Source: JAFCUW01 sp049897565
GTDB taxonomy: Bacteria; Pseudomonadota; Gammaproteobacteria; Burkholderiales; Burkholderiaceae_D
Assembly (NCBI RefSeq): GCF_049897565.1
Contig: NZ_JAFCWM010000019.1
Span: forward strand, 1 to 64,000
DNA length: 64,000 bases
Direction of reading: 5' to 3'
Below the pieces are notes generated by a model. That model was given only the letters and a program-made list of their open reading frames with translations. It had not been told where the DNA came from and searched no databases. Positions 33,985 through 42,514 of the stretch are shown here, in pieces. Numbering within the stretch: the first letter of the stretch is position 1; the number at the start of each line of letters is the position of its first letter. The position numbers and the translations under genes were made by a program.

Positions 33985-35473
33985 CATATCGTTATACACA
34001 ACTCAGCCATGCCCCTCGCGCATAGACTGTAGAGCAGTGGCCACGTCCATCACACGCTGCAATCCCTGCCAGATCGTCTTGACGCCGGGCTCCCCATCGC
34101 TCTTGCGAGCAAGGAAGCCGCCAAGTTGGGCGATCAATCGCAACACCTCATTAAGACGGGGCGGCGCCGTTGGCTGAGGCTTTTTCGAGAGCAGATATGC
34201 GCCCCGAATTTTGTCGGGGTCGAAGAACAAAGCGGCATCCAGATCCGGACAAGTCCGGCCCATGCGCATCAGATAGGCCACCCGCCAGGCTACGATCATG
34301 AACAGCGCTAGCGCCCGCTCGATGCGATCGATGGCCGACAGTTGGAGCGCTTCGACCTTGCAACCGTTCTTGAGGACGTTGAAGTAAATCTCGATTTCCC
34401 AGCGCGCGCGATACCAGTCGATCAATTCGATGGCGTCTTCCAGTGTCGGCGCCACCCGATTCGTCAACAGGCGCCATTCGACTGGCTTGACCCCCTTCGG
34501 CACGCCGATTTCGCGCGCCACGATACAGGTGGCCGATACCGTCCCGGCCTTGCCGTTCGATATGCTCACTTCGCGTGCCCAGAGCTGCTGGCGCACCTTG
34601 CGTGACTTCTGATCGTCTCGGCCCGGCATGGTGAAGGTGATCTCGCCCAGCGCGGTGCCTGCGGTCGTGTATGCCCACAGTTTCTCGCCGTCGCCATCGG
34701 GCAGACAGCGATTGTGCTTGGCGCGCACCAACCAATCGGCCGGTGTGCCCAGTACCTGCGCGCGTGCCATCATGGCCAGGAGATCGGCTTCGCGGTCGGC
34801 GATGTACACCAGCCGCGTCGCCGGCATCTCGGCCGCCATTTCCGCCACGCGTTCATAGCCTTCGATCCAGCGCGTGCTTTCCTTCTGCCCGTGCCGCACG
34901 CCATCTTTGTCGCGCTCTTCGCGCGCCCACATCCACGCGTCGAGCACGCCCAACGGCTCGCGATCTGGCGTGACCGCGTAGGTCGGGTGCACATACATGC
35001 CGCGGCGCGCCTCGTAGTTCAACGGACCGAGGCCGGCCGCCTCCTGGCCATTGAAATCGAGCTCGGTCGTGTCCTGCAAACACAGCACGATCGGGTACGC
35101 GCTCATTCGTTTCTGAGTCTGCTCCCAGTGCGGCGCCATAATGTCCTGCCACTCGACATCCGGATTGGCGAGGAAACGGTAAGCTGCGCACGTTTCACTC
35201 CAGCTCTCGCACGCCATCGGGATGCTGGCCGTCGGGTTGGCCGAAAGTCGCTCCATAAGTATCTTCGCTCTCTTGTCGAGGCGACCGTCTCCCAAGTCGA
35301 GACCCGCGAATTCTTGCTCTGTCCAGCGGCTCGATCCTGTTGCCAAAGCATCACCTAAAAGGCGAGAGTAAACCTGAAACCAGCCCAGTTTACAAGTGCC
35401 TTCGCAAGTGCTTGAATGTAAACAGATTTTTCAAGCCCAGGCTGATCCGTTCAGAGTTGTGTATAACGATATG
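33985..35473 (-). mobile_element. IS4-family (IS50-group) insertion sequence, 1489 bp, complete
   Basis: Perfect 20-bp terminal inverted repeats (CATATCGTTATACACAACTC at 33985-34004 and its complement at 35454-35473). A 9-bp target duplication, ACCTTAAGC, occurs at 33976-33984 and 35474-35482. One intact transposase fills the element. Perfect ends and duplication point to a recent insertion. Confidence 0.95.
34003..35346 (-). CDS. IS4-family transposase (Tn5/IS50-like)
   Basis: A 447-residue transposase. The N-terminal DNA-binding region resembles Tn5 Tnp: SSRWTEQEFAGLDLGDGRLD, then TASIPMACESWSETCAAYRF. The catalytic core has the first Asp in VLCLQDTTELDF, the second in LVYIADREADLLAMM, and the Y-(2)-R-(3)-E-(6)-K signature as YRARWEIEIYFNVLKNGCK. 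The frame is full length and its stop codon lies within the left inverted repeat. It is probably active. Confidence 0.95.
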   Translation of the reverse strand: MATGSSRWTEQEFAGLDLGDGRLDKRAKILMERLSANPTASIPMACESWSETCAAYRFLANPDVEWQDIMAPHWEQTQKRMSAYPIVLCLQDTTELDFNGQEAAGLGPLNYEARRGMYVHPTYAVTPDREPLGVLDAWMWAREERDKDGVRHGQKESTRWIEGYERVAEMAAEMPATRLVYIADREADLLAMMARAQVLGTPADWLVRAKHNRCLPDGDGEKLWAYTTAGTALGEITFTMPGRDDQKSRKVRQQLWAREVSISNGKAGTVSATCIVAREIGVPKGVKPVEWRLLTNRVAPTLEDAIELIDWYRARWEIEIYFNVLKNGCKVEALQLSAIDRIERALALFMIVAWRVAYLMRMGRTCPDLDAALFFDPDKIRGAYLLSKKPQPTAPPRLNEVLRLIAQLGGFLARKSDGEPGVKTIWQGLQRVMDVATALQSMREGHG

Positions 35474-35630
35474 ACCTTAAGCCCTTCAGACCTGCCAAGT
35501 CCTTTTCGGTGGCCCAGAAGGCACTATTCGGGACTACCGTTCCATGTGCCGGCACGACCTTAAAGAACTTGTCACCGATTTCAACGGGATTAGCGAGATG
35601 CATTGACGTACCGACATCGGCTGGCTGTAC

Positions 35631-36056
35631 TCAAGGGTGCTTTACTCTATCTGGCCAATCCCCTTCCTCTTCAAATTCCAGTCTACCGTAGACCTCGCCG
35701 TTTATAACAATATCTTCGGTCTCCCCAAGCGAAAGCCCCTGGACAGTAACATCAAACCCCGCCAGAGCGCGCGTGAATCCCCTGTCGTACTGTGGTGGTA
35801 ATGTACCCTCGCTTTCATCGTGATTGAAATTTCCGCTGATGTACCGATTTTTCCTGCCATTTACCGACACCGATATTTCACCCCGAATCGCCGCCTCGAC
35901 AAGCGGCATTGTACGAGCATAGAAGCCATATGGATCATTATCAATTTTTATTTTCGATTCAATCTGCTCCTTAAGTCTCATGGCCTGTCTTTTAAGTCGA
36001 ACAGGATCAACCTCGGAAAAGTGCCATCCGTCATATTTCACTAATTTTAAATACAT
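35631..36056 (-). CDS. Predicted immunity protein, copy 3 (partner of the intact effector)
   Basis: A 141-residue acidic protein, paralogous to 28216-28641 and 33301-33726. It opens MYLKLVKYDGWHFSEVDPVR and has TMPLVEAAIRGEI, LPPQYDRGF and EFEEEGDWPDRVKHP. It starts 8 bases after the stop of the complete DUF4150 effector, so it is the likely cognate antidote. No signal peptide is present, so it would act in the cytoplasm, implying a cytoplasmic toxin target. Just beyond its stop begins the orphan toxin tip. Confidence 0.78.
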   Translation of the reverse strand: MYLKLVKYDGWHFSEVDPVRLKRQAMRLKEQIESKIKIDNDPYGFYARTMPLVEAAIRGEISVSVNGRKNRYISGNFNHDESEGTLPPQYDRGFTRALAGFDVTVQGLSLGETEDIVINGEVYGRLEFEEEGDWPDRVKHP

Positions 36057-36064
36057 GATATGCC

Positions 36065-37927
36065 CTAAGGAAGCTTAATGAGGGTTAGTTTCGGAGGAGT
36101 GAATTTACTTCGGTCAGTTACCAACGTTTGAATCCCTTTACCGCTTTGCGACCAGAATGCGCCATTTGCACCAATTTCAGATGTCGGCGCAACCACGGAC
36201 GTGAAGGTCGTTCCAGAACGCCACGCAGTGATTTCCACCACTTGATATCTTGTCCGTTGCTGCGATGCTAAGGGCAGTCCAAGTCGATCAGCTATTTCAT
36301 CATATTTCAATCCCTTAAAGCTAGAAAATTGGTCTTGAGTCATCCAATATTCGCTATGTGGGCCAACGGTAGCGCCCTCCGAAACAACCTTGTAAAGTTT
36401 GTCCCCAACTTCGAACGGATTCGCTTGGGGTAAAGAAGTACCTGTCTCCATGAGCTTGCTAGTTGCCCGTATTGCTTCCGATTGATCCAATCCCTGCTTT
36501 CTAAATTCCAGGACCATTCTCCGTCCTTCTGCCGATTTCATCGGGTCACTGGCGAGTCCATGGGTCCGGTAATTGTCCCAGTTTCCGCTAAAGGCGGGCT
36601 TTCGGACTCGCTTGATGTGAACACCGGCGCCCACATGTCCAAGGCCTCGACCCGCGACTTTTGGTGCGCTTGCAGCGGCAGGCGCAGCAGATGTTGCGCT
36701 TGACGCACTCGTCAACGCGGTAGATTTTGCACCGTGGACCGCGCTTGATGCCTTGCGCCCCTTCAGCCAGCCCAGCGTTAACGAGAATACTTCTGCGGCG
36801 CCGCGAGTAACAGATTCTACGTGCTGCCCCTTCTTCCAAGGATCTGTCACAGGCGCCACGATCGCCTTACCTATGTTGATCGCACTTTGGCCTACGGAGC
36901 TAGCCGTGATGTTATCGAGCCTAACGTTTTCCGCGAGGATCTGTGCGTCGAGCTCGGCATGCAGCCGTCCACTTTGCGTTCGCGTGAGTCGGATGAACTT
37001 CGGGACAGCTTGTATACCTTCGTATGCTAATTCTCCTATACCTAGCGCAGCATCCTTCGCAAAGCCGATTAACCCTCGCCGAACTTGAGCGTCCAGATCA
37101 GCGCCAGTGCCCGGCTCGGCACTGATCCTCTGAATCAGCCCGTCGAGCACCTTGTGCAAGTGCTCAAAATTAACGTACTCGTCGAGCGCATCAAAGTTAA
37201 GCATCTCTGCCGCGACTGCCTCCCGCACTTTCTTGAGTGCCTCCAGTTTTGCGCTAGTGCGCTGCCCTGGGGGAAGCGTTGCATCCACCCGAGGGCGAGC
37301 CGCACCCGCTCCCTTCTGTTCAGTGACTAGCTTTCCCTGTGCGCCGCCAACTCCGGACGCGTCGCAATTGATCAAGCACCGACTGTCATGCCGCGCGACA
37401 GGAACACCGTTGACTTTGACGTTGGCATGGCCGTCCAAGATCTTGACGTGGCCGCTACCGAGGGAAGTTCCGGACACAACGTGCTTGCCAGCGTCCGCCT
37501 GCACATTTTGCAGAACGTCGCCTTGGCGATAAATCGCTGTGCCGCGTGCCTTTACATTGGGTGAGGCTGAACGCTTCTGATCAAGTGTCGCAAAGCTGTT
37601 AAACGCAACTACATCTTTGCCGACCTTGCAAAAATCAGGGGCGGTGCAAACGGCTTGCCACCCTTCAGCGTGAGCGATATGTCGCGCTTTTCCTTGGCGT
37701 CCCGACTTAGGTTGCGGTTCCTTTTTCTCGCCCTCTGCAAGATGCTTCTTGAGTTTGGCGATGTTTTGTTCAAGGTGCTGGATCCGCTTCTCGTATTCCG
37801 CAAGTTGCTTTGAACGCGCAATCTGATCCTCAACTGCATATGGTTCAAAGGCAAGGCTGCCATTCGCATCCGAGCCACTGGGATTGGATAGCTTCAGCTT
37901 GCTAACACCATCATTTCCGCCGCTCAC
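36065..37927 (-). CDS. T6SS effector with PAAR-like DUF4150 domain and unassigned C-terminal toxin
   Basis: A 620-residue protein. Residues ~31-66 form a coiled coil (AEYEKRIQHLEQNIAKLKKH). Residues ~88-205 are the DUF4150 PAAR-like spike tip (HAEGWQAVCTAPDF, GKHVVSGTSLGSGHVKILDG, CLINCDASGVGG). Then comes a helical middle and, from ~500, a toxin region with GNWDNYRTHGL, VGDKLYKVVSEG, YDEIADRLGLPLASQQ and WSQSGKGIQTLVTDR. The toxin family is not recognised. The GTG start overlaps the DUF2169 stop (GTGA) behind a GGGGAGAA ribosome site; the frame open further upstream is antisense-like shadow. DUF2169 proteins are known adaptors for such effectors. Confidence 0.88.
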   Translation of the reverse strand: MSGGNDGVSKLKLSNPSGSDANGSLAFEPYAVEDQIARSKQLAEYEKRIQHLEQNIAKLKKHLAEGEKKEPQPKSGRQGKARHIAHAEGWQAVCTAPDFCKVGKDVVAFNSFATLDQKRSASPNVKARGTAIYRQGDVLQNVQADAGKHVVSGTSLGSGHVKILDGHANVKVNGVPVARHDSRCLINCDASGVGGAQGKLVTEQKGAGAARPRVDATLPPGQRTSAKLEALKKVREAVAAEMLNFDALDEYVNFEHLHKVLDGLIQRISAEPGTGADLDAQVRRGLIGFAKDAALGIGELAYEGIQAVPKFIRLTRTQSGRLHAELDAQILAENVRLDNITASSVGQSAINIGKAIVAPVTDPWKKGQHVESVTRGAAEVFSLTLGWLKGRKASSAVHGAKSTALTSASSATSAAPAAASAPKVAGRGLGHVGAGVHIKRVRKPAFSGNWDNYRTHGLASDPMKSAEGRRMVLEFRKQGLDQSEAIRATSKLMETGTSLPQANPFEVGDKLYKVVSEGATVGPHSEYWMTQDQFSSFKGLKYDEIADRLGLPLASQQRTRYQVVEITAWRSGTTFTSVVAPTSEIGANGAFWSQSGKGIQTLVTDRSKFTPPKLTLIKLP

Positions 37928-39072
37928 GTATTCTCCCCAGGCGCCGAGAGCTCGATCGATAACGATTGGTCGCATTCGATCGCGGCAGTAGTAGCCGCCA
38001 CCATGAGTTCGATGACGGGGTCGCCAGCCTCCGCGTAATGCGCACGCCAGACAAGCGATGCCTGGCATCGGTCCAGGTCGAATCGAACGGTGTCCAGCAC
38101 CGGAAGACTGACCATGCTGTCGCCGCTCGCCCGCGTGACCACCGCGACCAGGCGCCAACCCGGCAGGCGCATGTCCCGCTTCTGCGGCAGAAGGCCCGAC
38201 AGAGTCACGCTTTCGTCGCCCGTCAAATGGGGAACGGCCACGAGATCAGGGTGCGCACTCTGGTAGAAACGCGAGTCGAAATCCTCCGGCACCATCGGGT
38301 AACGATCGTTGCGCCACTTCTCGTCATAGGTGCCTTGCAAGGCCTGCCGTGGTGTCCACCACCTCGCGATCGGCCCGAGACCATCTGTCGCCGCGGTCTG
38401 ACAGGGGTGCACTACCGGTTCTAGCGCATCTTCGATTTGTGGCGCGGCGATTACCTTTTGGTCACGCACCCATTTGGCGACATGCTTTCGGGCTGCCTTG
38501 TCGAGCTTGCCGTATGCGGCCGGTTTGGGCAGCCATCCACAGCCAGCAGGGTTACCGGAATGTTTAACAGTGTCCTGCTCGCCGTCCGAGGTAAGCGCTG
38601 CCGGAATATCGATACACCCACCGAAGGCTAAGCGGTAGTCGAGTGCAACATGGGTCGTGGGTTCAGTCAGTCCCAACCGCCATCCAAAAAACTGCTTACG
38701 AAATTGCCGCGGACCGTGCAAGCGGAGAATTTTTTGTACTTTTCCCACCCGAATGCCAGCGACCCAATTTATATGCGCTCGCCCCTCTGGTGCGTTAGCG
38801 TGACCGGTCACCAGGATGTCTGTCCCTGGCTTGTACGGCAGCAAGTCGCCGTCCTCTTTGACTACAGCACGAAGAGGATCCGTCGCCACCGGACCCGAGA
38901 AAGTGTCTCCCAGCACGACCGGGTGCTGCTCGCGCGCCAAGGTCATCAATTCGCCGCCGGCAGCGAAATCGAAGGTGGCACGGACCACCAACACGTCTAG
39001 CCGCTCGCCCTCCGGACCGGTCTGCTCAAACCAGAAATGAGGGACGCCCGTGTGGTTTTCGATATTCGCCAT
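37924..39072 (-). CDS. DUF2169 T6SS adaptor/chaperone
   Basis: A 382-residue protein of the DUF2169 family, with NHTGVPHFWFEQTGPEGERL at the start and the LVVRATFDF, DILVTGHANAPEG and YRLAFGG segments. In Agrobacterium a DUF2169 protein is required to load the DUF4150 effector Tde2 onto VgrG; the same role fits here. It lies between VgrG and the effector, overlapping the effector start by 3 bases. A GGGAGAG ribosome site precedes the ATG. Confidence 0.92.
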   Translation of the reverse strand: MANIENHTGVPHFWFEQTGPEGERLDVLVVRATFDFAAGGELMTLAREQHPVVLGDTFSGPVATDPLRAVVKEDGDLLPYKPGTDILVTGHANAPEGRAHINWVAGIRVGKVQKILRLHGPRQFRKQFFGWRLGLTEPTTHVALDYRLAFGGCIDIPAALTSDGEQDTVKHSGNPAGCGWLPKPAAYGKLDKAARKHVAKWVRDQKVIAAPQIEDALEPVVHPCQTAATDGLGPIARWWTPRQALQGTYDEKWRNDRYPMVPEDFDSRFYQSAHPDLVAVPHLTGDESVTLSGLLPQKRDMRLPGWRLVAVVTRASGDSMVSLPVLDTVRFDLDRCQASLVWRAHYAEAGDPVIELMVAATTAAIECDQSLSIELSAPGENT

Positions 39073-39120
39073 TCTCTCCCGCCTTGACGAGTCACTTCGA
39101 CGCCGACAAACACTTGGCGC

Positions 39121-41382
39121 TTAGCCCAATTCGGTTCCGTCATCGGCGACTTCGGAATCCGCTGGAAAGCTGATGGTTGGCGCCTCGCTGGCTGTGCCGG
39201 TGTTGAGGTAAATATCCGCCGGCGCGTCAGCGTGAATGTTCTGGTGACCTTTGATGTGGACGTTATTGGCCTCGATATAGATCGCGTCAGGCGTTATGCT
39301 TATCCGCGAGCTACCGACTGACAGCGTGATTTGCTCTTTCGCGTCGAGCCCATACTTGCTGCCAACTTGTACCGATTTGTATTGGCCAACCTGCTCGGAG
39401 CTCGACATCACCACACTGGTGTTCATCGCGCCGCCGACAGTTGTCTGGTAAAGGGCGCCGATAGAAAGCGCCTTGGCCAAACCGACGCTTTCGCTCTTTG
39501 CCATCAGCACGGTTTCATTTCTATTGCCGTCGATGCGCACGGCATCGTTCTTGCCGACTCTTTCGGTTCGGTTACCACCGACAGTGATTGCTTCGTTTGC
39601 ACCGACCGATTCGGTCCGATTCGCGCCGATTGAAATGCGTTCGTCGTGCCCCACTGTTTCGGTCCGGTCATGCTTCACCTCGACGGATTCGTCATGCTCC
39701 ACAGTCTTCTTTCTGTCGTTGCCGACCGAGTGAGATTCGTCGTGCTCGACCTCGATGCGCTGGTTCTTCTCGGCGTGCAGCCAGACTTCCTCAGCGCCCT
39801 TTTTATCCTCGAAGCGAAGCGCATTCGCGGTAGCCGGTCCGCCGCCCACCGTGGAACGCGTGAGGATGCCGCTCTGCGTCTTGCAATCCGGAAGGTCCCA
39901 CGGCGGCATGTTGCGTGAGTTGTAGACGCTGCCGATGATCAACGGCCGGTCGCAGTTCCCATCGAGGAATTGCACAACCACTTCCTGCTCGATCCGGGGC
40001 ACGCTGATCTGGCCGAAATTGGTGCCGGCCCAGCTCGAGACGACGCGCACCCAGGGGGAACTGGCCGCATTGAAGGTACCGTTGCGGTCCCAATGGAACT
40101 GCAGGCGAACCCGACCGAACTCGTCGGTGTGGATTTCTTCTCCAGGCGGCCCGACTACCGTTGCAGTCTGTACCCCGAAAATCCTGGTCGGCTGGCTGTT
40201 CCAGCCCCGGGATGGCCGCCACGGAATGGTCTTGCGCATGCAGCGAAAGTCGTTTTCGTAACTCGATAACGCGTCGCGGCCGTCCTGGTAATTGTTGCGA
40301 GCGCGATGGTGAACGCGCAGCACCAAATACGGCCGATCAGACCTGTCATCCGGCTGCGTTGCCGCGCCTTGCTGGCGCATGCGCGAGCCACCGCTGAAAT
40401 GCCCTGCAAGCTTGAACCAGCGGCCGGGCTGTGCCGCGCGATCGTTACTTTGAGCGGCGAAGTCCAGGTCGCGCGCTTCGATCTCCTCCGCGCGCAGGCA
40501 GGCCAGGCGATTGCTTGAAGCATGGTTGAAACCGTAGGCGCCCGTGTTTTCGAAGATTTCCAGATCGTAGTCGCCGCCGTGCTTTTGCACCGTTGGAAAA
40601 AAGATGGAGGACTCGCGGTGAATATTCTTGAAGTCGAAACTGCCGAGGGTGACTCTGCCCGCGGCGATGCGCCGCATGGCGCTCCACTGATGAACGCCGT
40701 CATCTTCCAGAGAACCCGCAGCACTCTGAAATATCATTTCCGGTTCATCGCCATCGATTGGATCTGCTCGGGTGCTATCGTCGCTCAGCCACAGCGTGTG
40801 TCCATCCTGGCGATGTTCGTACCAATAAAACACCCCGCTATCCTCGAGCCTTCGATGCAGATGGTTGTGGTCCGTTTCGTTGTATTGAACAGCGAGCGTC
40901 AAGCGTTGTTGCTCCCCCGGAAGGCGATACTTGACGTCCCGCTGCAGGTAGTGCTGAAACGTCTTGTCGCACAGGTCGACAATGGATGCGTCCTGGAAGA
41001 CGGCGTTATCCTGCCGTAGCCGGAGGAACGCGAGCCAGGGTTTGAGGACCATGTGGTAAAACGCGAATCCGCCATCCGTCCTGACGAATCGGAACTCGAA
41101 AACATAGCCATTGAAATAACGCAGGCTGCCGTCGTCACGAACCAGTGAAACGGTTACCATTTTGCCGATGACTGCTTTAAGCGAAATGGTGGCGTTGTTC
41201 GACAGCACTTCGACCGTGTAGGTGAAATCCCGTGATAATTCTTCAACTGCGTCGAGGGTATTGGCCAGCATGGTCGCTCTGGGACCGTCCTGGCGGGGGA
41301 ATTCCATGCGCAGCAATCGCTTGCCCTGGGGATCGCTGAGCAATGCGGCGAACGCTTCGGCACCCATCCTGAATTTGTCCAT
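39121..41382 (-). CDS. vgrG: VgrG spike protein (type VI secretion)
   Basis: A 753-residue VgrG. The N-terminal gp27-like part (residues ~1-380) starts RLLRMEFPRQDGPRATML. A gp5 OB-fold region carries DEFGRVRLQFHWDR and SPWVRVVSSWAGTNFGQ, with QFLDGNCDRPLIIGSVYN. A long beta-helix follows, made of short repeats of the type EHDESHSVGNDRKKTV and GANRTESVGANEAITVGG. No catalytic extension is seen at the C-terminus (ends DDGTELG), so it is a carrier. The start is the ATG at 41382, not the longer open frame. It heads the vgrG-DUF2169-effector-immunity unit. No other T6SS structural gene lies in the window, so it depends on a T6SS encoded elsewhere. Confidence 0.95.
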   Translation of the reverse strand: MDKFRMGAEAFAALLSDPQGKRLLRMEFPRQDGPRATMLANTLDAVEELSRDFTYTVEVLSNNATISLKAVIGKMVTVSLVRDDGSLRYFNGYVFEFRFVRTDGGFAFYHMVLKPWLAFLRLRQDNAVFQDASIVDLCDKTFQHYLQRDVKYRLPGEQQRLTLAVQYNETDHNHLHRRLEDSGVFYWYEHRQDGHTLWLSDDSTRADPIDGDEPEMIFQSAAGSLEDDGVHQWSAMRRIAAGRVTLGSFDFKNIHRESSIFFPTVQKHGGDYDLEIFENTGAYGFNHASSNRLACLRAEEIEARDLDFAAQSNDRAAQPGRWFKLAGHFSGGSRMRQQGAATQPDDRSDRPYLVLRVHHRARNNYQDGRDALSSYENDFRCMRKTIPWRPSRGWNSQPTRIFGVQTATVVGPPGEEIHTDEFGRVRLQFHWDRNGTFNAASSPWVRVVSSWAGTNFGQISVPRIEQEVVVQFLDGNCDRPLIIGSVYNSRNMPPWDLPDCKTQSGILTRSTVGGGPATANALRFEDKKGAEEVWLHAEKNQRIEVEHDESHSVGNDRKKTVEHDESVEVKHDRTETVGHDERISIGANRTESVGANEAITVGGNRTERVGKNDAVRIDGNRNETVLMAKSESVGLAKALSIGALYQTTVGGAMNTSVVMSSSEQVGQYKSVQVGSKYGLDAKEQITLSVGSSRISITPDAIYIEANNVHIKGHQNIHADAPADIYLNTGTASEAPTISFPADSEVADDGTELG

Positions 41383-41547
41383 AAGTCTCTTCCATTCGCA
41401 GAAGCTGGTCAGTATGGAATTCTTGCGCCTAGACAAATTGAGGTAACGCAATAAATGCTGCCGTGAATCGGCGTCACCCCGGGTAGCGACGCTGGCGCAA
41501 AATTAAGGTAGAGTCTTGCAGCAATCACCAATCACCAAAGGCGCGAA

Positions 41548-42339
41548 TTGAAGAAGACTAAGCAAGCTGCATTCATCCGGTTCGTACTTGGCGCCCTCGC
41601 GTTACCCGTGCTCGCCCTGAGCAGCGCGCAGGCGGCAATCCCGGTCTACACCTTCATGGTCAAGCACGCCTATCCGCACGATACGCAGGCGTTCACCCAG
41701 GGGCTGTTCATCAAGGACGGCGCGCTGTTTGAAAGTACCGGCATGAAGGGCCAGTCGTCGATCCGCCGGGTTCAACTCGAGACCGGCCGCGTGCTGCAAA
41801 AGCTCGACCTGGCGCCAGAGTTTTTCGGCGAAGGCATCGCTCCGGTAGGCAATGACATCGTCAGCCTGACCTGGCAGTCAAAGGTCGGCTTCGTGCACGA
41901 TGCGAAGACGCTCAAGCTCAAACGCAAGTTTTCCTACGAGGGCGAAGGGTGGGGACTGGCCAGCAACGGCACGCAACTGTTCATGAGTGACGGCACCCCG
42001 GCGATCCGCTTGCTCGATCCGAAAACGTTGAACGAAACGAAGCGCATCCAGGTCAGCGCCGGCGGCAAGCCGGTGCCGAACCTGAATGAGCTGGAATGGG
42101 TCGACGGGCAGCTGTTTGCCAATGTCTGGGGAACGAACGTGATCGCGCGCATCGATCCGGTGTCGGGCAACGTGGTTGGCTGGATCGACTTGACGGGCTT
42201 GCAGGATCCGACGTGGAAAGCTGGGCCTGATGATGTGCTCAATGGCATCGCGTGGGATGCCAGCCGGCGGCGGTTGTTTGTCACCGGGAAGCATTGGCCG
42301 AAGCTGTTCGAGATTGAGCTGGTGGAGCGGAAGCGCTGA
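41548..42339 (+). CDS. Glutaminyl-peptide cyclotransferase (glutamine cyclotransferase family)
   Basis: A 263-residue secreted protein. The signal peptide ends in LSSAQAA, followed by a five-bladed beta-propeller of the PF05096 family: PHDTQAFTQGLFIKDGALFESTG, then GNDIVSLTWQSKVGFVHD, LNELEWVDGQLFANVW and NGIAWDASRRRLFVTGKHWP. The enzyme cyclises N-terminal Gln to pyroglutamate. Translation begins at TTG 41548, with AAAGG six bases ahead and no in-frame ATG before the signal peptide. It ends in a terminator shared with the convergent pit gene. Confidence 0.93.
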   Translation: MKKTKQAAFIRFVLGALALPVLALSSAQAAIPVYTFMVKHAYPHDTQAFTQGLFIKDGALFESTGMKGQSSIRRVQLETGRVLQKLDLAPEFFGEGIAPVGNDIVSLTWQSKVGFVHDAKTLKLKRKFSYEGEGWGLASNGTQLFMSDGTPAIRLLDPKTLNETKRIQVSAGGKPVPNLNELEWVDGQLFANVWGTNVIARIDPVSGNVVGWIDLTGLQDPTWKAGPDDVLNGIAWDASRRRLFVTGKHWPKLFEIELVERKR

Positions 42340-42382
42340 ACAGTTCACGGCGTTCGTTTCCTTGATGCGGCCTCAGCATAGA

Positions 42383-42400
42383 TTCCCGCCTTCGCGGGAA
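42383..42400. repeat. dRS3-like palindrome
   Basis: ATTCCCGCCTTCGCGGGAA forms a perfect 7-bp stem (TTCCCGC, loop CTTC, GCGGGAA). It closely resembles the widely dispersed ATTCCC-N8-GGGAAT intergenic repeats of betaproteobacteria such as Neisseria dRS3. Only one copy was seen in this window. Confidence 0.6.
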
Positions 42401-42459
42401 AGACGGTTCATCAGGTAACGGAAGGATCGGAGTCCGCTCTTTCCGTCAGCCTGAACGTA

Positions 42460-42497
42460 AAAAGGGGGAAAGGCTGCTTGAGCCTTTCCCCCTTTTT
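42460..42497. terminator. Bidirectional rho-independent terminator
   Basis: A long perfect stem (AAAGGGGGAAAGGCT, loop GCTTG, AGCCTTTCCCCCTTT) with T-runs on both strands. It lies between the convergent glutaminyl cyclotransferase and pit genes and can serve both. Confidence 0.95.
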
Positions 42498-42514
42498 TGC
42501 TGACCAGTACCTGA

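Larger units (their letters stand above)
33737..35625 (-). pseudogene. Orphan toxin C-terminal module, interrupted by the IS4-family element
   Basis: Two pieces (35474-35625, then 33737-33984, minus strand) join in frame across the insertion. They give about 130 codons related to the tip of both DUF4150 effectors: NPVEIGDKFFKVVPAHGTVV, FWATEKDLAGLKGLR, then YDQIADRLGIPLVSQQG and the ending SIFTSPKLTAMTFP. There is no PAAR or upstream effector part, so it was already an orphan tip before the insertion. It lies immediately behind the intact effector-immunity pair and ahead of its own immunity gene. This is the arrangement known for displaced C-terminal modules in Rhs and CDI loci. Confidence 0.8.

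Noticed and set aside
37928..38158. Upstream extension of the DUF4150 effector
   Set aside because: Lies inside DUF2169 in another frame; the GTG at 37927 has a good ribosome site and overlaps the DUF2169 stop.
39640..39740. CRISPR-like short repeats in vgrG
   Set aside because: They are in-frame beta-helix repeats of VgrG, not regularly spaced direct repeats with spacers.
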